Of a stretch of 64,000 nt of DNA, positions 63,731 to 64,000 are shown piece after piece (the first letter of the stretch is position 1; each line of letters starts with the position of its first letter). Where the stretch lies: assembly GCA_958296385.1 (NCBI GenBank), contig OY282494.1, positions 2,455,537-2,519,536 on the forward strand, read 5' to 3'. Source of the DNA: an uncultured Dehalococcoidia bacterium (GTDB lineage: Bacteria > Chloroflexota > Dehalococcoidia > Lucifugimonadales > UBA3495). Below the pieces are notes generated by a model. That model was not told where the DNA came from and made no database searches. It saw nothing but the letters and a program-made list of their open reading frames with translations. The translations under genes were made by a program, and so were the position numbers.

Positions 63731-64000
63731 CTAGCGCCCGTTGCCAACTCCCGGCGGCGTGCGGACGGTGCTCAGCAGCTCCCGGGCCACGCCGCCCCGG
63801 GCAAAAAAAGCCTCGTGTTCGGCGGTAAAGTACCCGCCGTTGTTCCGCAGCGTAATCAGCAGCGTGTCCGTGCCAATGCTCAGCGTGGAATCCGGCTCGT
63901 GTTGCAGCGTGTCCAGGTTGACCACCCCGCACAAGTCAACCGCCGCAAAAATGGTGTCGCAGACGGTAGCCTCCCGAAAGTCGGTGTTCTCCAGGATGGC
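63731..64000 (-). CDS. pentapeptide-repeat protein, C-terminal end (partial)
   Basis: The frame is open from 64000 to the stop at 63731 (89 residues). The first part, TDFREATVCDTIFAAVDLCG, shows the A(D/N)LxX five-residue periodicity. The following HEPDSTLSIGTDTLL and FFARGGVARELL match the usual C-terminal cap of bacterial pentapeptide proteins. The N-terminal part lies outside the window. Confidence 0.7.
   Translation of the reverse strand, partial: AILENTDFREATVCDTIFAAVDLCGVVNLDTLQHEPDSTLSIGTDTLLITLRNNGGYFTAEHEAFFARGGVARELLSTVRTPPGVGNGR

Overview
The window is 64 kb of high-GC DNA from a bacterium. The gene content points to the Chloroflexota: a DUF2298 (Chlor_Arch_YYY-type) membrane protein, several LLM flavin-dependent monooxygenases, molybdenum hydroxylase subunits, RraA-like and thiolase/DUF35 pairs, amidases, and a large GLUG-repeat surface protein. 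This mix resembles marine or sponge-associated Chloroflexota (SAR202-like or Caldilineae-like). The placement is an inference from gene content, not from a marker-gene tree. No rRNA, phage, integrase, plasmid or CRISPR locus is seen. The only RNA gene recognised is one tRNA-Asn.

Layout. 1-6.2 kb (minus strand): an FtsX-type ABC permease running off the left edge, gatA, gatC, an SDR oxidoreductase, an orphan metal-type ABC ATPase with His-rich ends, and a double-VOC protein. 6.4-9.8 kb: a DUF429 protein, a small cupin, a 22-residue-repeat coiled-coil membrane protein, and intergenic stretches full of small dispersed repeats. 9.8-14.5 kb (plus): ftsY, the DUF2298 protein, a PPOX-fold protein and two coupled small genes. 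14.5-22.5 kb: ligA, an RraA-like protein, a lipoprotein cyclophilin, enoyl-CoA hydratase, a 3-hydroxyisobutyrate-dehydrogenase-like protein, a DinB-tetrapyrrole-methylase-like fusion and a VLRF1 release-factor-like protein. 22.5-27.5 kb: a three-subunit molybdenum hydroxylase split over two strands around a dCTP-deaminase-like gene and a small unknown. 27.6-30.5 kb: glyA, a methyltransferase, and a TlpA-like thioredoxin lipoprotein whose first active-site Cys codon is UGA and is followed at once by a bacterial SECIS-like hairpin, i.e. a probable selenoprotein. 30.6-38 kb: alpha/beta hydrolase, LLM oxidoreductase, amidase with a small partner gene, two adjacent RNase-H-fold-like genes behind their own promoter, a PQQ-type sugar dehydrogenase lipoprotein and a methyltransferase. 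38-42 kb: a four-gene phnD-phnC-phnE-phnE transporter operon with 4-nt overlaps and a long leader. 42-44.4 kb: a second cupin, a small unknown, an LLM oxidoreductase and tRNA-Asn. 44.5-50.2 kb: an IS1-family transposase remnant, then a giant GLUG/Calx-beta-like surface-protein gene broken by three frameshifts and one stop, with a 14-G tract just before its start. 50.4-55 kb: DUF35/thiolase pair, HAD, Eis-like acetyltransferase, FmdB-type zinc ribbon and dtd. 55-64 kb (minus): M20 amidohydrolase, an unknown, an ABC-2 exporter pair, a FAD oxidoreductase, a DUF3800-unknown-HNH cluster, gamma-glutamyltransferase and the C-terminal end of a pentapeptide-repeat protein.

How it works together. Most genes look like chromosomal housekeeping (gatCA, ftsY, ligA, glyA, dtd) mixed with catabolism of amides, carbamoyl compounds, aromatic or purine-like substrates, phosphonates and acyl-CoAs. 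The most notable points are the candidate UxxC selenoprotein with its SECIS, three families of short dispersed repeats (one a near-perfect ~100-bp palindrome with four intact copies), the DinB/tetrapyrrole-methylase-like fusion, and the poly-G tract at the start of the decayed surface protein.
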